A stretch of 50,024 bases of DNA from an uncultured Candidatus Pelagibacter sp. (GCA_905616395.1 CAJQSQ010000028.1:1-50024); one strand, 5' to 3'; shown: positions 39,593 to 48,460, counted from the stretch's first letter. A program made the numbers and translations. The notes: a model not told the origin generated them from the letters alone.

Positions 39593-40239
39593 TACTCTCC
39601 TCCTCCTGGCCACACACCTTTAGTGGCTGCCCAATAACTTTTAAATATTTCTGATACTCCTTGGACAAGTAAAAATACTATTCCTAACCATAAAGATGAT
39701 TTTATTGGCCACATGTATGGCATCCAAGCTGTATCCATACCTCTTTCACCTCTCATAATTGATTCCTGAACAAAGCCAGTAGTCATATATAAAAAGACAA
39801 TTAATCCTGGGAAATAAAATAATAGATACAACCAAAAATCTACTTTGCCTTGTGTGGTGGTTTTAAAATTTCTATATAAAAAATCTGCCCTTATATGAAC
39901 TCCCTTTGATAAAGCGTAACCCGCACCAAGCATAAATAGTGCACCATAAAAAAACCTACTCATATCGTACACCCACATCGTTGGAGCATTAAAAAGTTTT
40001 CTAGCTAAAACCTCATAAACCATTGCAAATATCAAGGGTATAATAATCCAACAAACCACGTTGCCGATACACTTGTTGGCAAAATCAATTTTTGTAATAG
40101 TTAATGCCATCCATTTAGGCATATCTTTAGGCATTGGACCTGAACCACCTCTTCTTTCAGCAATCATTTCATCTGAAATATCAAGCTTCATAGGCTTGAT
40201 TTCTTTTTTTGGTTTTTGGGAATCGTGGTTTCTTGGCAT
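39592..40239 (-). CDS. dctQ: TRAP transporter small permease (DctQ)
   Basis: Small membrane subunit of the TRAP transporter, four predicted helices. The 215-residue protein has a long N-terminal extension of about 45 residues rich in Lys, Asp and Pro before the first helix (CIGNVVCWIIIPLIFAMVYEVLARKLF), then FFYGALFMLGAGYALSKGVHIRADFLY, which is typical of DctQ. Long forms like this occur in TRAP systems of the mannitol/chloroaromatic type. It follows a terminator-like hairpin after dctP. Confidence 0.93.
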   Translation of the reverse strand: MPRNHDSQKPKKEIKPMKLDISDEMIAERRGGSGPMPKDMPKWMALTITKIDFANKCIGNVVCWIIIPLIFAMVYEVLARKLFNAPTMWVYDMSRFFYGALFMLGAGYALSKGVHIRADFLYRNFKTTTQGKVDFWLYLLFYFPGLIVFLYMTTGFVQESIMRGERGMDTAWMPYMWPIKSSLWLGIVFLLVQGVSEIFKSYWAATKGVWPGGGE

Positions 40240-40252
40240 AAATAAATTCTGT

Positions 40253-40291
40253 AAAAAAAAAAACTAAAGCGAACAATTAAGTCCGCTTCAG
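40253..40291 (-). terminator. Strong hairpin with U-tract between dctP and dctQ
   Basis: On the minus strand an 11-bp stem (CTGAAGCGGAC with GTTCGCTTTAG, including three G-U pairs) closes a 6-nt loop and is followed by a run of 11 U. It lies 24 nt after the dctP stop (40316). This is an intrinsic terminator, probably partial, that would give more binding protein than permease. That role is inference from position. Confidence 0.85.
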
Positions 40292-40315
40292 TTATGATTA
40301 TTTTTTATCTAAATA

Positions 40316-41410
40316 CTACTTTAATGTTGCTGCGTGAGCCATTCCTAGCTTAGCATTTGACATTTGAGATCCAGACCAAAAAGGTACAGCGATATCGGCA
40401 AAGTCTTTTTGAGACTGCCAAACTTCAGCAAAGAATGGGTTTTTAGCCGCATTTTTTTCTAAAGCTGCTTTTGCTGCAGCCATATACGCTGGGAAATAGT
40501 CAGCAGGAGTATCATGTAAAATAACACCATGCTTCGTAGTCAACGTATGTAGAGCTTTTCCATTTTCGTATATTCTGTAACTCATTGATTTTGATAAAGA
40601 TGCATTTGCAGCAACTTCTAAAGCTTTTTTCTCTAAAGCAGACATCTTTTTATATTTAGATCCTGTAATGTAGAAATCAGCATTTACTACTACTTGGTGA
40701 AGACCTTGTAGGTAGTAATGTTTTAGAACTTTCTGGAAACCAAATGTCATATCCGGCTTAGGACAACACCATTCAGCAGCATCAATTGTTCCTGCTTCAA
40801 GAGCTGGTAAAATATCTCCACCACCCATTGCAACAGAAGCTACACCAATATCTTTATAAGTTTGGCCAGGAATTCCCGGAGGAGTTCTGAACTTGTACTT
40901 TCTAAAGTCAGCCATGCTATTAATTGGTTCTTTGAACCAACCTAGAGCTTCAGGGCCTACTGGTTGCAACATAAATCCTTTGATGTCTCTTCCCATCTCA
41001 GTCCATAGTTGGTCATAAAGTTCTTTACCACCACCGTATTGGAACCAAGATAAAAATGCGATGTTATCAATACCAACACCTGCACCTGCTACTGGTGAAC
41101 CAAATAACATAGCTGCTGGGTGATCGCCTGACCAATAGTGAGTCCAAGCAAAACCACAATCGATTAATCCTTTATCAACTGCATCTAAAGTTTCTTTTAC
41201 ACCTACTACAGATCCAGCTGGCATAATTTCGAATTTAAGTGATCCACTAGTTAGTTCAGTTACTGTATCAGTGAAATCTTTTAACATTACCACTTCATCA
41301 GCTTTTGCACTAATTACTGTTTGACACTTAAGAGTTTGTGCAGATGCACCCGTTACTGTCATTACAGTAAGTAGAAGCGATCCAACAAACAACGATATGA
41401 TTTTTTTCAT
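40316..41410 (-). CDS. dctP: TRAP transporter substrate-binding protein (DctP family, TakP/FcbT-like)
   Basis: Periplasmic binding protein, 364 residues from the ATG at 41410, which has a GAGGG ribosome-binding site 9 nt before it; the frame is open 6 codons further. Signal peptide MKKIISLFVGSLLLTVMTVTGASA. The mature part has ALGWFKEPINSMADFRKYKFRTPPGIPGQTYKDIG, with the invariant Arg expected to bind a carboxylate, then ALEAGTIDAAEWCCPKPDMTFGF, which resembles TakP/FcbT1-type proteins that bind keto acids or aromatic acids. The ligand is likely a carboxylate; which one is unknown. Confidence 0.9.
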   Translation of the reverse strand: MKKIISLFVGSLLLTVMTVTGASAQTLKCQTVISAKADEVVMLKDFTDTVTELTSGSLKFEIMPAGSVVGVKETLDAVDKGLIDCGFAWTHYWSGDHPAAMLFGSPVAGAGVGIDNIAFLSWFQYGGGKELYDQLWTEMGRDIKGFMLQPVGPEALGWFKEPINSMADFRKYKFRTPPGIPGQTYKDIGVASVAMGGGDILPALEAGTIDAAEWCCPKPDMTFGFQKVLKHYYLQGLHQVVVNADFYITGSKYKKMSALEKKALEVAANASLSKSMSYRIYENGKALHTLTTKHGVILHDTPADYFPAYMAAAKAALEKNAAKNPFFAEVWQSQKDFADIAVPFWSGSQMSNAKLGMAHAATLK

Positions 41411-41560
41411 ATTTATTTTCCCTCTCATTGTGTTTTTTTATAAAAAAGAACTCTCTCAAAAAAATAAATCTAAAACAAGAGCTAATATCATTATTAACAA
41501 CCTAAAATTACCGTGAACACTAGTATTTTTAATTTTACAGATTATAAACTCACTATTCGT

Positions 41561-43156
41561 ATGGATAATTTTGATTATATAATTATTGGAGCTGGATCAG
41601 CTGGCTGTGTTTTAGCTAATAGACTTTCAGAAAATCCAAATAACAAAGTACTTTTAATTGAAGCTGGTGGAAACGATTCTTACCCATGGATTCATATTCC
41701 AGTTGGTTATTACAAAACCATGCACAATCCAAAAACAGACTGGTGCTATAAAACAGAGCCTGATGAAACGATGGAAAACAGATCTATACCCTACCCTAGA
41801 GGAAAAACTCTTGGAGGAAGCTCCTCTATAAACGGACTACTTTATATAAGAGGGCAAGAGCAAGATTATGATATTTGGAGACAACTTGGAAATAAAGGTT
41901 GGAGCTGGAATGATGTTTTACCTTACTTTTTAAAAGCTGAAAATCAAGAGCGCGGCCAAAGTCAATTTCATGGTGTTGGTGGACCATTATCTGTTTCAGA
42001 CCAAAGAATAAAATTACCTATATTAGATGCTTTCATGAATGCAGCTCAAGAAATTGGCATTCCTAAAGTGAATGATTTTAACAAGGGTGATAATTTTGGA
42101 TGTGGTTACTTTCAAGTAACAGAGCAAAATGGTTTAAGATGTAGCACAGCTGTAGGGTATTTAAATCCAATTAAGAATAGAAAAAATTTAAAGATTGAAA
42201 CAAAGTGTCATGTTGAAAAGGTAAACTTTGAAAATAAAAAAGCTGTCAGTGTTTCTTACTGGAAAAATAATGAATCTTTTACAACTAAAGCAAACAAGGA
42301 AATAATTTTAAGTGCTGGTTCAATTGGTTCTGCACAAATTCTTCAAACTTCTGGTATTGGTAATGGTGAAAAATTATCTAAACTTGGAATTGATGTTGTA
42401 AAAAACTCTATTGGTGTAGGTAAAAACTTACAAGACCATTTAATGTTTAGACCTGTTTATAAAGTTAAAAATATTAAAACTTTGAATAAAAAGATTAACA
42501 GTCTAATTGGTAAATTAATGATTGGAATGGAATATGTTTTTTTAAGAAGTGGTCCAATGACAATGGGTGCTAGTCAACTTTGTGGATTTGCAAAAAGTGA
42601 CTCATCTAAAGAAACCCCCAATTTACAATTTCACGTTCAACCAATTAGTACAGATAAATTGGGTGGTTCAAATTTACATGATTTTGCTGCATTCACCCCT
42701 ACTGTTGCAAACATCAGACCGACGAGTAAAGGTGAAATTAATATTATAAGTAAAGACAGTAGAGAAAATCCAAAGATTAAGATGAATTATCTTTCAAGTG
42801 ATGAGGATCGGATAGTAGCTGCTAAAGGTTTAAGATTAATTAGAAAAATTGTTTTAGAAAGCAATGAATTCAAACAATATGAACCTGAAGAATTTAGACC
42901 TGGTGCCAATATTCAAGATGACGAAGAGCTAGTGAAAGCTGCAAGTAATTACGCACAAACAATATTTCATCCAGTAGGAACTTGTAAAATGGGTAATGAT
43001 GAGAATTCAGTAGTGTCAGATGAATTAAAGGTTCATGGAATTGAAAACTTAAGAGTAATTGATGCTTCTGTTATGCCTAATATCACTTCTGGAAATACTA
43101 ATGCACCAACAATAATGATTGCTGAAAAAGGTGCGGATATGATATTAAACAGTTAA
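41561..43156 (+). CDS. GMC-family FAD-dependent oxidoreductase (choline-dehydrogenase-like)
   Basis: A 531-residue flavoprotein from ATG 41561; the frame also opens to a GTG 16 codons upstream, but the family start is MDNFDYIIIGAGSAG. GAGSAG (residues 10-15) is the FAD Rossmann loop. GMC signatures are PRGKTLGGSSSINGLLYIRG and GSIGSAQILQTSGIG. The active-site His is in IFHPVGTCKMG and the Asn/Pro in NTNAPTIMIAEKGADMI. It probably oxidises an alcohol or polyol. The gene heads a six-gene plus-strand operon divergent from the TRAP genes. Confidence 0.92.
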   Translation: MDNFDYIIIGAGSAGCVLANRLSENPNNKVLLIEAGGNDSYPWIHIPVGYYKTMHNPKTDWCYKTEPDETMENRSIPYPRGKTLGGSSSINGLLYIRGQEQDYDIWRQLGNKGWSWNDVLPYFLKAENQERGQSQFHGVGGPLSVSDQRIKLPILDAFMNAAQEIGIPKVNDFNKGDNFGCGYFQVTEQNGLRCSTAVGYLNPIKNRKNLKIETKCHVEKVNFENKKAVSVSYWKNNESFTTKANKEIILSAGSIGSAQILQTSGIGNGEKLSKLGIDVVKNSIGVGKNLQDHLMFRPVYKVKNIKTLNKKINSLIGKLMIGMEYVFLRSGPMTMGASQLCGFAKSDSSKETPNLQFHVQPISTDKLGGSNLHDFAAFTPTVANIRPTSKGEINIISKDSRENPKIKMNYLSSDEDRIVAAKGLRLIRKIVLESNEFKQYEPEEFRPGANIQDDEELVKAASNYAQTIFHPVGTCKMGNDENSVVSDELKVHGIENLRVIDASVMPNITSGNTNAPTIMIAEKGADMILNS

Positions 43157-43746
43157 TGTTTGCTGAATTATTTGGAGCCGAACAACTTGTAATCCTAGGT
43201 CAAATTATTTTTATAGATTTAATTTTAGCTGGAGATAACGCCATTGTAATTGGAATGGTTGCGTCTAAATTTCCAGTGGAGCAAAGAAAAAAGGTAATTT
43301 TCTGGGGAATAGGTGGTGCAGTAATTTTAAGAATTATTCTTACCATGTTGACTGCATACTTATTGCAAATAACAGGACTAAGACTAATAGGTGGATTGCT
43401 TCTTCTTTATATAGTCTACAAACTTTTCACTGATGTAATCAAAGGACAATCGGGTGATGAAGATATTAAAGTAGATAATTCAAGTTTCATAAAAGCTATC
43501 TGGACAGTTTTACTTGCCGATTTTACAATGAGTTTGGATAATGTTTTGGGTGTTGCTGGTGCTGCAGGAGATCATTATATTTTGCTAATTTTTGGATTAG
43601 CTTTATCGATAATCCTTATGGCAACAGCCGCTACTGTAATATCAAGATGGATTACAGAATATAAATGGATAGCATGGGTTGGCTTAATTGCAATACTGGT
43701 AGTAGCTTTAGAATTAATCTATACTGATTTAATATTACTTATCTAA
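43156..43746 (+). CDS. TerC/YjbE family integral membrane protein
   Basis: A 196-residue membrane protein with about seven helices. The two family motifs are LILAGDNAIVIGMVA (about residues 22-36) and DFTMSLDNVLGVAGAA (about 122-137), each with acidic residues in a membrane segment. TerC-type proteins have been linked to metal (Mn) export or oxyanion resistance. It starts by a TAATG overlap with the GMC gene. Its role in a catabolic operon is not clear. Confidence 0.88.
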   Translation: MFAELFGAEQLVILGQIIFIDLILAGDNAIVIGMVASKFPVEQRKKVIFWGIGGAVILRIILTMLTAYLLQITGLRLIGGLLLLYIVYKLFTDVIKGQSGDEDIKVDNSSFIKAIWTVLLADFTMSLDNVLGVAGAAGDHYILLIFGLALSIILMATAATVISRWITEYKWIAWVGLIAILVVALELIYTDLILLI

Positions 43747-44504
43747 TGTATTTACAAAAAATTAATCTCAAAAATAAATATGCCCTAGTAACAGGTGCTG
43801 GTAAAGGCCTGGGCAGAGCCTGCTCTATAGCGTTGGCAGAAGCTGGAGCAACAATTATTGCATTAAGTAGAACTCAATCAGATCTTGATAAACTTGAAAA
43901 AGAAATAAAAAAGATAAAAGGGAAAGTTATCAAAGTTAATTGTGATGTAATGAATTATAAAGATTTAAAAGAAAATTTAGATAAGATTAAAATTATAGAT
44001 ATTTTAGTTAATAATGCCGGTACAAATATCCCAGAACCTTTTGAAAAAATTAAGCAAGAAAGTATGAACTACTTAGTAGATTTAAACCTCAAAGCAGCAT
44101 TCAACGTTGCTCAGTTAGTTGTTAAAAAAATGTTAAAAAATAAAAAAAGAGGTGGATCAATTATTAATATGTCTTCTCAACTTGGTCATGTTGGAATGGC
44201 AGGTAGAAATGTTTATAATATGACAAAATTTGGTATTGAAGGTTTAACTAAAGGTATGGGTGTTGAGCTTGCAAAAAATAATATCAGAGTAAATACAGTG
44301 GCCCCTACTTTTGTAGAAACGCCAATGGTTAAAAGATTTTTTAAGAATAAAAAATTTAAAAAACTTGCTTTAGGAAATATTCCAATAGGTAGAGCTGCAA
44401 CAGAAAGTGATGTTGCAACAAGTGTTTGTTTTTTAGCTTCTTCTGCATCATCAATGATTACAGGAACATCTATAGTAATAGATGGTGGTTGGACCGCTCA
44501 ATAA
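43746..44504 (+). CDS. Short-chain dehydrogenase/reductase
   Basis: A 252-residue classical SDR. It has TGAGKGLG (about residues 16-23), NNAGTN, catalytic Ser in INMSSQLG, Tyr-Lys in YNMTKFG, and the C-terminal MITGTSIVIDGGWTAQ. It resembles gluconate 5-dehydrogenase or FabG-like enzymes; specificity cannot be assigned. It follows TerC and precedes the M23 gene, both by TAATG overlaps. It might further oxidise the product of the GMC enzyme. Confidence 0.9.
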   Translation: MYLQKINLKNKYALVTGAGKGLGRACSIALAEAGATIIALSRTQSDLDKLEKEIKKIKGKVIKVNCDVMNYKDLKENLDKIKIIDILVNNAGTNIPEPFEKIKQESMNYLVDLNLKAAFNVAQLVVKKMLKNKKRGGSIINMSSQLGHVGMAGRNVYNMTKFGIEGLTKGMGVELAKNNIRVNTVAPTFVETPMVKRFFKNKKFKKLALGNIPIGRAATESDVATSVCFLASSASSMITGTSIVIDGGWTAQ

Positions 44505-45289
44505 TGCCTAGATTGCTAATATTAATAGCAATTTTTTTTACAACTCAATCTTTTGCGGCAGAATTTCAGGGAAAATTTATTCAAGGACATTACATTATTG
44601 GAAAAACTGAGCCTAGTGCTTCAATCTTAGTAGATAAAAAAAAAGTTAAAGTCTCAAAGGATGGTTATTTTGCTTTTGGAATTAAAAAAGATAGAAAATT
44701 TGACATTACAATCACTGAAAATGGTAACAAGATTGTAAAAAAAATTAAAAAGAGAAAATACAACATTCAAAAAATTGAAGGCTTACCTAAAAAAAAGGTT
44801 ACACCGCCTGAAGAATTTTATGCAAGAATAAAAAAAGAAAACAAATTAATAGCTGATGCAAGAGAAATTGAAAGTGACTTACAGTTTTTTAAAGAAAAAT
44901 TTATTATCCCAGTTGACGATGCAATAATTACAGGTGTTTATGGAAGTCAAAGAATTTTAAATGGTATACCTAAATGGCCTCACTATGGTTTAGATTTTGC
45001 TCAAAAAAAAGGTGCTCCAGTTAAAGCTATGAATAATGGAATTGTTACTTTAGCTGAAAAAGATTTGTTTTATACAGGTGCCACCTTGATATTTGATCAT
45101 GGTCATGGAATTTCAACTTTATATATGCATATGAATGAAATTTATGTAAACGTAGGTGATCATGTTAAAAAAGGAGATATTGTTGCTACAGTCGGAACAA
45201 CAGGTAGATCAACTGGCCCCCACTTAGACATTAGACTTAATTGGTTTGGTGCTAGACTTGACCCTGCAACTATATTAGAGATCAAATAA
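44504..45289 (+). CDS. M23-family (LytM-like) exported protein
   Basis: A 261-residue protein starting at the ATG overlapping the SDR stop (TAATG). Signal peptide MPRLLILIAIFFTTQSFAA. An N-terminal beta-domain is followed by a peptidase M23 domain with His160 and Asp164 (HYGLD), His209 (YMHM) and His240 in TGPHLDIRL. The classic HxH motif is HxD here (Asp242). Members cut peptidoglycan cross-links; with Asp as the ligand, activity is uncertain. I recall GPHLD variants in other proteobacteria. Confidence 0.9.
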   Translation: MPRLLILIAIFFTTQSFAAEFQGKFIQGHYIIGKTEPSASILVDKKKVKVSKDGYFAFGIKKDRKFDITITENGNKIVKKIKKRKYNIQKIEGLPKKKVTPPEEFYARIKKENKLIADAREIESDLQFFKEKFIIPVDDAIITGVYGSQRILNGIPKWPHYGLDFAQKKGAPVKAMNNGIVTLAEKDLFYTGATLIFDHGHGISTLYMHMNEIYVNVGDHVKKGDIVATVGTTGRSTGPHLDIRLNWFGARLDPATILEIK

Positions 45290-46065
45290 TGAAAAAAACT
45301 TTATTAGAAAAAACAGCAGATAAATTAGTAAATGCATTTATTAATAATAAAATAATCGCACCCCTTCCATTAAAATTTACAAAAAAACTTACTGACGCTG
45401 ATGAATTTAGAAAATTATGTGAAAGTAAAATTAAAGAACCTATTATTGGATTTAAGGCTGGCGGAACAGGAATTCCTGTAATGAAAAAATTAAAAGAAAA
45501 AGAACCTTTTTACGCATCTATTTACAAAAAAAATTTTCTTAAAAGTGGAAAAAAGGTTAAAATTAACAAATCTACTTTAGGTATAGAGTTAGAAGTTTGT
45601 TATTTGATTAAAAAAAATTTCTTTCTATCAAAAGGTGCAATAACTATGAAAAATATTTCTAAATATATTTCTCATATGGCGCCATGCATTGAGGTTGTGG
45701 GTTATAGGCAAAAGAAGAAAGGTGTTACATCTTTTGGTGATTTATGTAGTGATTTTGGTGCAAATGTAAAATTTTTAATTGGACAAAAGAAAAAGTATAA
45801 AAAAATTAATATCGGTAACCTTAAAGCAATTATTTCAAATAAGAAAATAAATCAGACTGTCTCAGGTAATACGGGAGCTGTTTATATTAGCCCTCTAAAT
45901 TCACTTCGTTTTGTACTAAACAAACTGAAAAAAGATAAAGTAAATCTTAATAAAGATTTCTACGTATTTACTGGTTCAACAGTTGGCGTTGTTCCCATAC
46001 TTGGTAAGGGATTGTATGCAGGTAAAATTGATAAGCTAGGTTCAGCAAAAGCTATCATCCATTAA
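45289..46065 (+). CDS. 2-keto-4-pentenoate hydratase / FAH-family protein
   Basis: A 258-residue protein of the MhpD/fumarylacetoacetate hydrolase group. It has PIIGFKAGGTGIPVMKKL, STLGIELEVCYLIKKN (metal-site Glu pair), MAPCIEVVGYRQ, and VSGNTGAVYISPLNSLRFVLNKL, the late conserved block, and FTGSTVGVVPI, which occurs in such hydratases. The family acts on keto acids in aromatic and related catabolism. It is TAATG-coupled at both ends. Substrate unknown. Confidence 0.8.
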   Translation: MKKTLLEKTADKLVNAFINNKIIAPLPLKFTKKLTDADEFRKLCESKIKEPIIGFKAGGTGIPVMKKLKEKEPFYASIYKKNFLKSGKKVKINKSTLGIELEVCYLIKKNFFLSKGAITMKNISKYISHMAPCIEVVGYRQKKKGVTSFGDLCSDFGANVKFLIGQKKKYKKINIGNLKAIISNKKINQTVSGNTGAVYISPLNSLRFVLNKLKKDKVNLNKDFYVFTGSTVGVVPILGKGLYAGKIDKLGSAKAIIH

Positions 46066-47216
46066 TGGGATTGCATTTTACAGCTGAAGAATTTTTTAAA
46101 AGAAAACGAGATGTTCTAGAATCAATGAAAGAGCAAAATTTAGATGCTCTTTTAATGTTCAGGCAAGAGTCTATGTACTGGCTTACAGGATACGATACTT
46201 TTGGGTATGTTTTTTTTCAAACTTTAATATTAGACCAAAAAGGAAATACTATTCTTTTAACAAGGGCTCCAGATTTAAGACAGGCGCAAAACACTTCAAA
46301 TATTAAGGATATAAGAATTTGGGTTGATAAAGATCAGTCAAACCCAACTGAAGATCTTAAAGTTATTTTAAATGAACTTAATTTAAAAGGTAAGAAAGTT
46401 GGTATTGAATATGAAGCTTACGGTATGACAGGTCGTAACGCTTTAAGACTCAATAAATCACTAGAAGGTTATTGTGAAGTAGAAGATCAATCAGAATTAA
46501 TCACCAAACATAGAGTTATTAAATCTACTGAAGAAATTGTTTATGTAAAAAAAGCTGCAGAACTTGCGGATAAAGCTCTGGATGAGGCTTGGAAATATAC
46601 AAAAGCTGGAGCCTCTGAAGCAAAAATTTTAGCAGAAATGCAAAGAGTAGTTCTTGAAAATGGTGGTGATTATCCAGCTAACGAATATATTATTGGTTCA
46701 GGACATAATGCCCTTCTATGCAGATATCAAGCTGAAAAAAGAAATTTATCAGATACAGACCAATTAAGTATTGAATGGGCTGGTACTTTTAAGCATTACC
46801 ATTCTGCAATGTTTAGAACTATTCCTATTGGAAAGGCTGACCCAAAACATATTAAAATGCATGAAGCATGTGTTGAAGCTTTAAATAATTGTGCAAAAAC
46901 TTTGATACCTGGAAAAACAGCAGGAGATGTCTTTGATATTCATGCTAAGACCTTTGATGATCTTGGGTATAATAAAGCAAGAATGAATGCATGTGGTTAT
47001 TCTTTAGGCTCAACTTTTTCACCTAATTGGATGGACTGGCCAATGCTATACACTGGTAATCCGTACATCATCCAACCTGGTAATGTCTTCTTCATGCACA
47101 TGATATTGATGGATTCAGACAATGAATTAGCCATGAATTTGGGTGAGACGTACCTTGTAACCGAGAATGGTAATGAGAGATTAGGTAAGCAAAAACTGGA
47201 TTTAGTAGTACTTTAG
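46065..47216 (+). CDS. M24-family protein, creatinase/ectoine-hydrolase-like
   Basis: A 383-residue protein with an N-terminal creatinase domain (MFRQESMYWLTGYDTFGY, about residues 31-48) and a pita-bread C-terminal domain. The five positions that bind two metals in aminopeptidase P are Glu237, Ala248 (YHSAMFRT), Tyr312 (GYSLG), His345 and Glu361, so the standard D-D-H-E-E set is lost. This fits non-metal hydrolases such as creatinase and ectoine hydrolase (DoeA), so it likely cuts an amidine, lactam or cyclic amide. It is the last gene of the chain. Confidence 0.75.
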   Translation: MGLHFTAEEFFKRKRDVLESMKEQNLDALLMFRQESMYWLTGYDTFGYVFFQTLILDQKGNTILLTRAPDLRQAQNTSNIKDIRIWVDKDQSNPTEDLKVILNELNLKGKKVGIEYEAYGMTGRNALRLNKSLEGYCEVEDQSELITKHRVIKSTEEIVYVKKAAELADKALDEAWKYTKAGASEAKILAEMQRVVLENGGDYPANEYIIGSGHNALLCRYQAEKRNLSDTDQLSIEWAGTFKHYHSAMFRTIPIGKADPKHIKMHEACVEALNNCAKTLIPGKTAGDVFDIHAKTFDDLGYNKARMNACGYSLGSTFSPNWMDWPMLYTGNPYIIQPGNVFFMHMILMDSDNELAMNLGETYLVTENGNERLGKQKLDLVVL

Positions 47217-47261
47217 AGGTCTGTCTGTGTGTTTGCTGTGTGTTGTCCCACATAATCCTAT

Positions 47262-47298
47262 AACCCAGAACCACGATCCCTAAAAGTTTATTCATATT
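47262..47298. repeat. 37-bp signal-peptide repeat, copy 1
   Basis: 37 bp, identical with one mismatch to 49351-49387. On the minus strand it encodes the start MNKLLGIVVLG, the same as the intact gene's MKKLLGIVVLG apart from one residue, preceded by AATAT. Here the frame after it is unrelated and runs antisense to the M24 gene. This copy thus looks like an orphaned cassette. It overlaps the stop of the T5orf172 gene as ATGA. Confidence 0.8.
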
Positions 47299-48431
47299 TT
47301 TATTCTTTCTTTTAAATCAGATAAGGTTAATTTTTTCTCTCCTTTTTCTGAAATTTCAGAAACCTGTTCTAAACAATCTTTAATTTTAGATAAATCAAAC
47401 TTAAAAAATTCTCTACTCTGTTTAACTCTATAATCTTTTAGCAGCTTATGTATCGATTTTTCATAATACTCTGCATTTTTTATCTCTATTTGAAAAGATA
47501 CTTTAAAAGGATGCAATACTCCGGTTGAAGATAGTTCAGCAGCTCTATCTTTCGGCGTTCCATTTGTTGAGCCAATTTTATAAATACTTGGATGAGATTT
47601 ATTTGATAATACGTATACATAAGAATTGTTAGTAGCGGCGTGTTTTATTCTTTCAATTTTTCTAACTTTACTCTCTAAAAAAGGTAAAATTTTGTTTTCA
47701 AACTCAACGATTGTTTCCTTAGCAAATGCAATGTCACTATCTATATCTAAATGTGGTATGCGCAACTGAAAAAAACTAAAAGAATCTATACCTTTCCAGA
47801 ATTCAATTTTTTTATTTTCAGATCTAAAATCATCAGGAAATATTTCTAAATATATTTGAGTACAAAGCGCCACAAATTTTCCGAAATTATCTTTCCATAA
47901 ATATGAATCTATTCTTTCGTTGTGTGTAAACTTACCGTAAGGAGATAATATTATTTCAGATGCAAAATATTTGTGTTTATATTTCTCATCATTAATTTCT
48001 TTTATAAGTAGAAGTAGATTTGCAAAATCAGTTAAGAATTGATTTTTTTCTTCATCAGAGGTCCATATTAATTCTACATATTTAGTTTTATAATAAAAAG
48101 GAAAACCCTCCTTTTTTTCAGAGATCTCATATTTTGAGTGAGTTTTAAATAGTTCGGACAAGGACTTATGTTTATCAAGAATATGGTTAACTTTATTTTC
48201 TACAAGCTTAATATCATTTTGATAATTAATTTTAATTTTTTCTACCCATTCTTTATCTTCAAGATATTGTTGTATGATATCCTCAACAACCGAAAACTCC
48301 AAAGCTTTCACAAATCCTTGATAGGTTTTAATATGCTCATATTTACGAAATAAATTTTCGAATTTATGCAAAGCTATTTCTCTAGTGGGAAGATAGTGAT
48401 CTTCATTAAAATGATCCCTAAAAGTTTTCAT
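47292..48431 (-). CDS. GIY-YIG/T5orf172 (MUG113-like) domain protein
   Basis: A 379-residue protein. The C-terminal domain (about residues 268-350) has the GIY-YIG superfamily pattern of T5orf172: YVYVLSN (271-277), YKIGST (284-289) with Arg296, Glu324 and His328, and REFFKF (340-345). All likely nuclease residues are present. The N-terminal 265 residues are helical, rich in Lys/Glu and not recognised. T5orf172 domains occur in phage proteins and some defence-type nucleases. It stands alone in an accessory segment; a role in phage defence is inference. Confidence 0.8.
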   Translation of the reverse strand: MKTFRDHFNEDHYLPTREIALHKFENLFRKYEHIKTYQGFVKALEFSVVEDIIQQYLEDKEWVEKIKINYQNDIKLVENKVNHILDKHKSLSELFKTHSKYEISEKKEGFPFYYKTKYVELIWTSDEEKNQFLTDFANLLLLIKEINDEKYKHKYFASEIILSPYGKFTHNERIDSYLWKDNFGKFVALCTQIYLEIFPDDFRSENKKIEFWKGIDSFSFFQLRIPHLDIDSDIAFAKETIVEFENKILPFLESKVRKIERIKHAATNNSYVYVLSNKSHPSIYKIGSTNGTPKDRAAELSSTGVLHPFKVSFQIEIKNAEYYEKSIHKLLKDYRVKQSREFFKFDLSKIKDCLEQVSEISEKGEKKLTLSDLKERIKI

Positions 48432-48460
48432 AACTGTCTTCTATTTTTTTTCTTCTCTCT

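Noticed and set aside
41429..41560. Divergent promoter region between dctP and the GMC gene, searched for riboswitch or operator
   Set aside because: AT-rich with no clear -35/-10 pair, palindrome or known riboswitch core; nothing reported.
47092..47295. Minus-strand 67-residue frame starting MNKLLGIVVLG
   Set aside because: Only the first codons match the signal-peptide repeat; the rest is antisense to the end of the M24 gene. It is treated as a repeat copy, not a gene.
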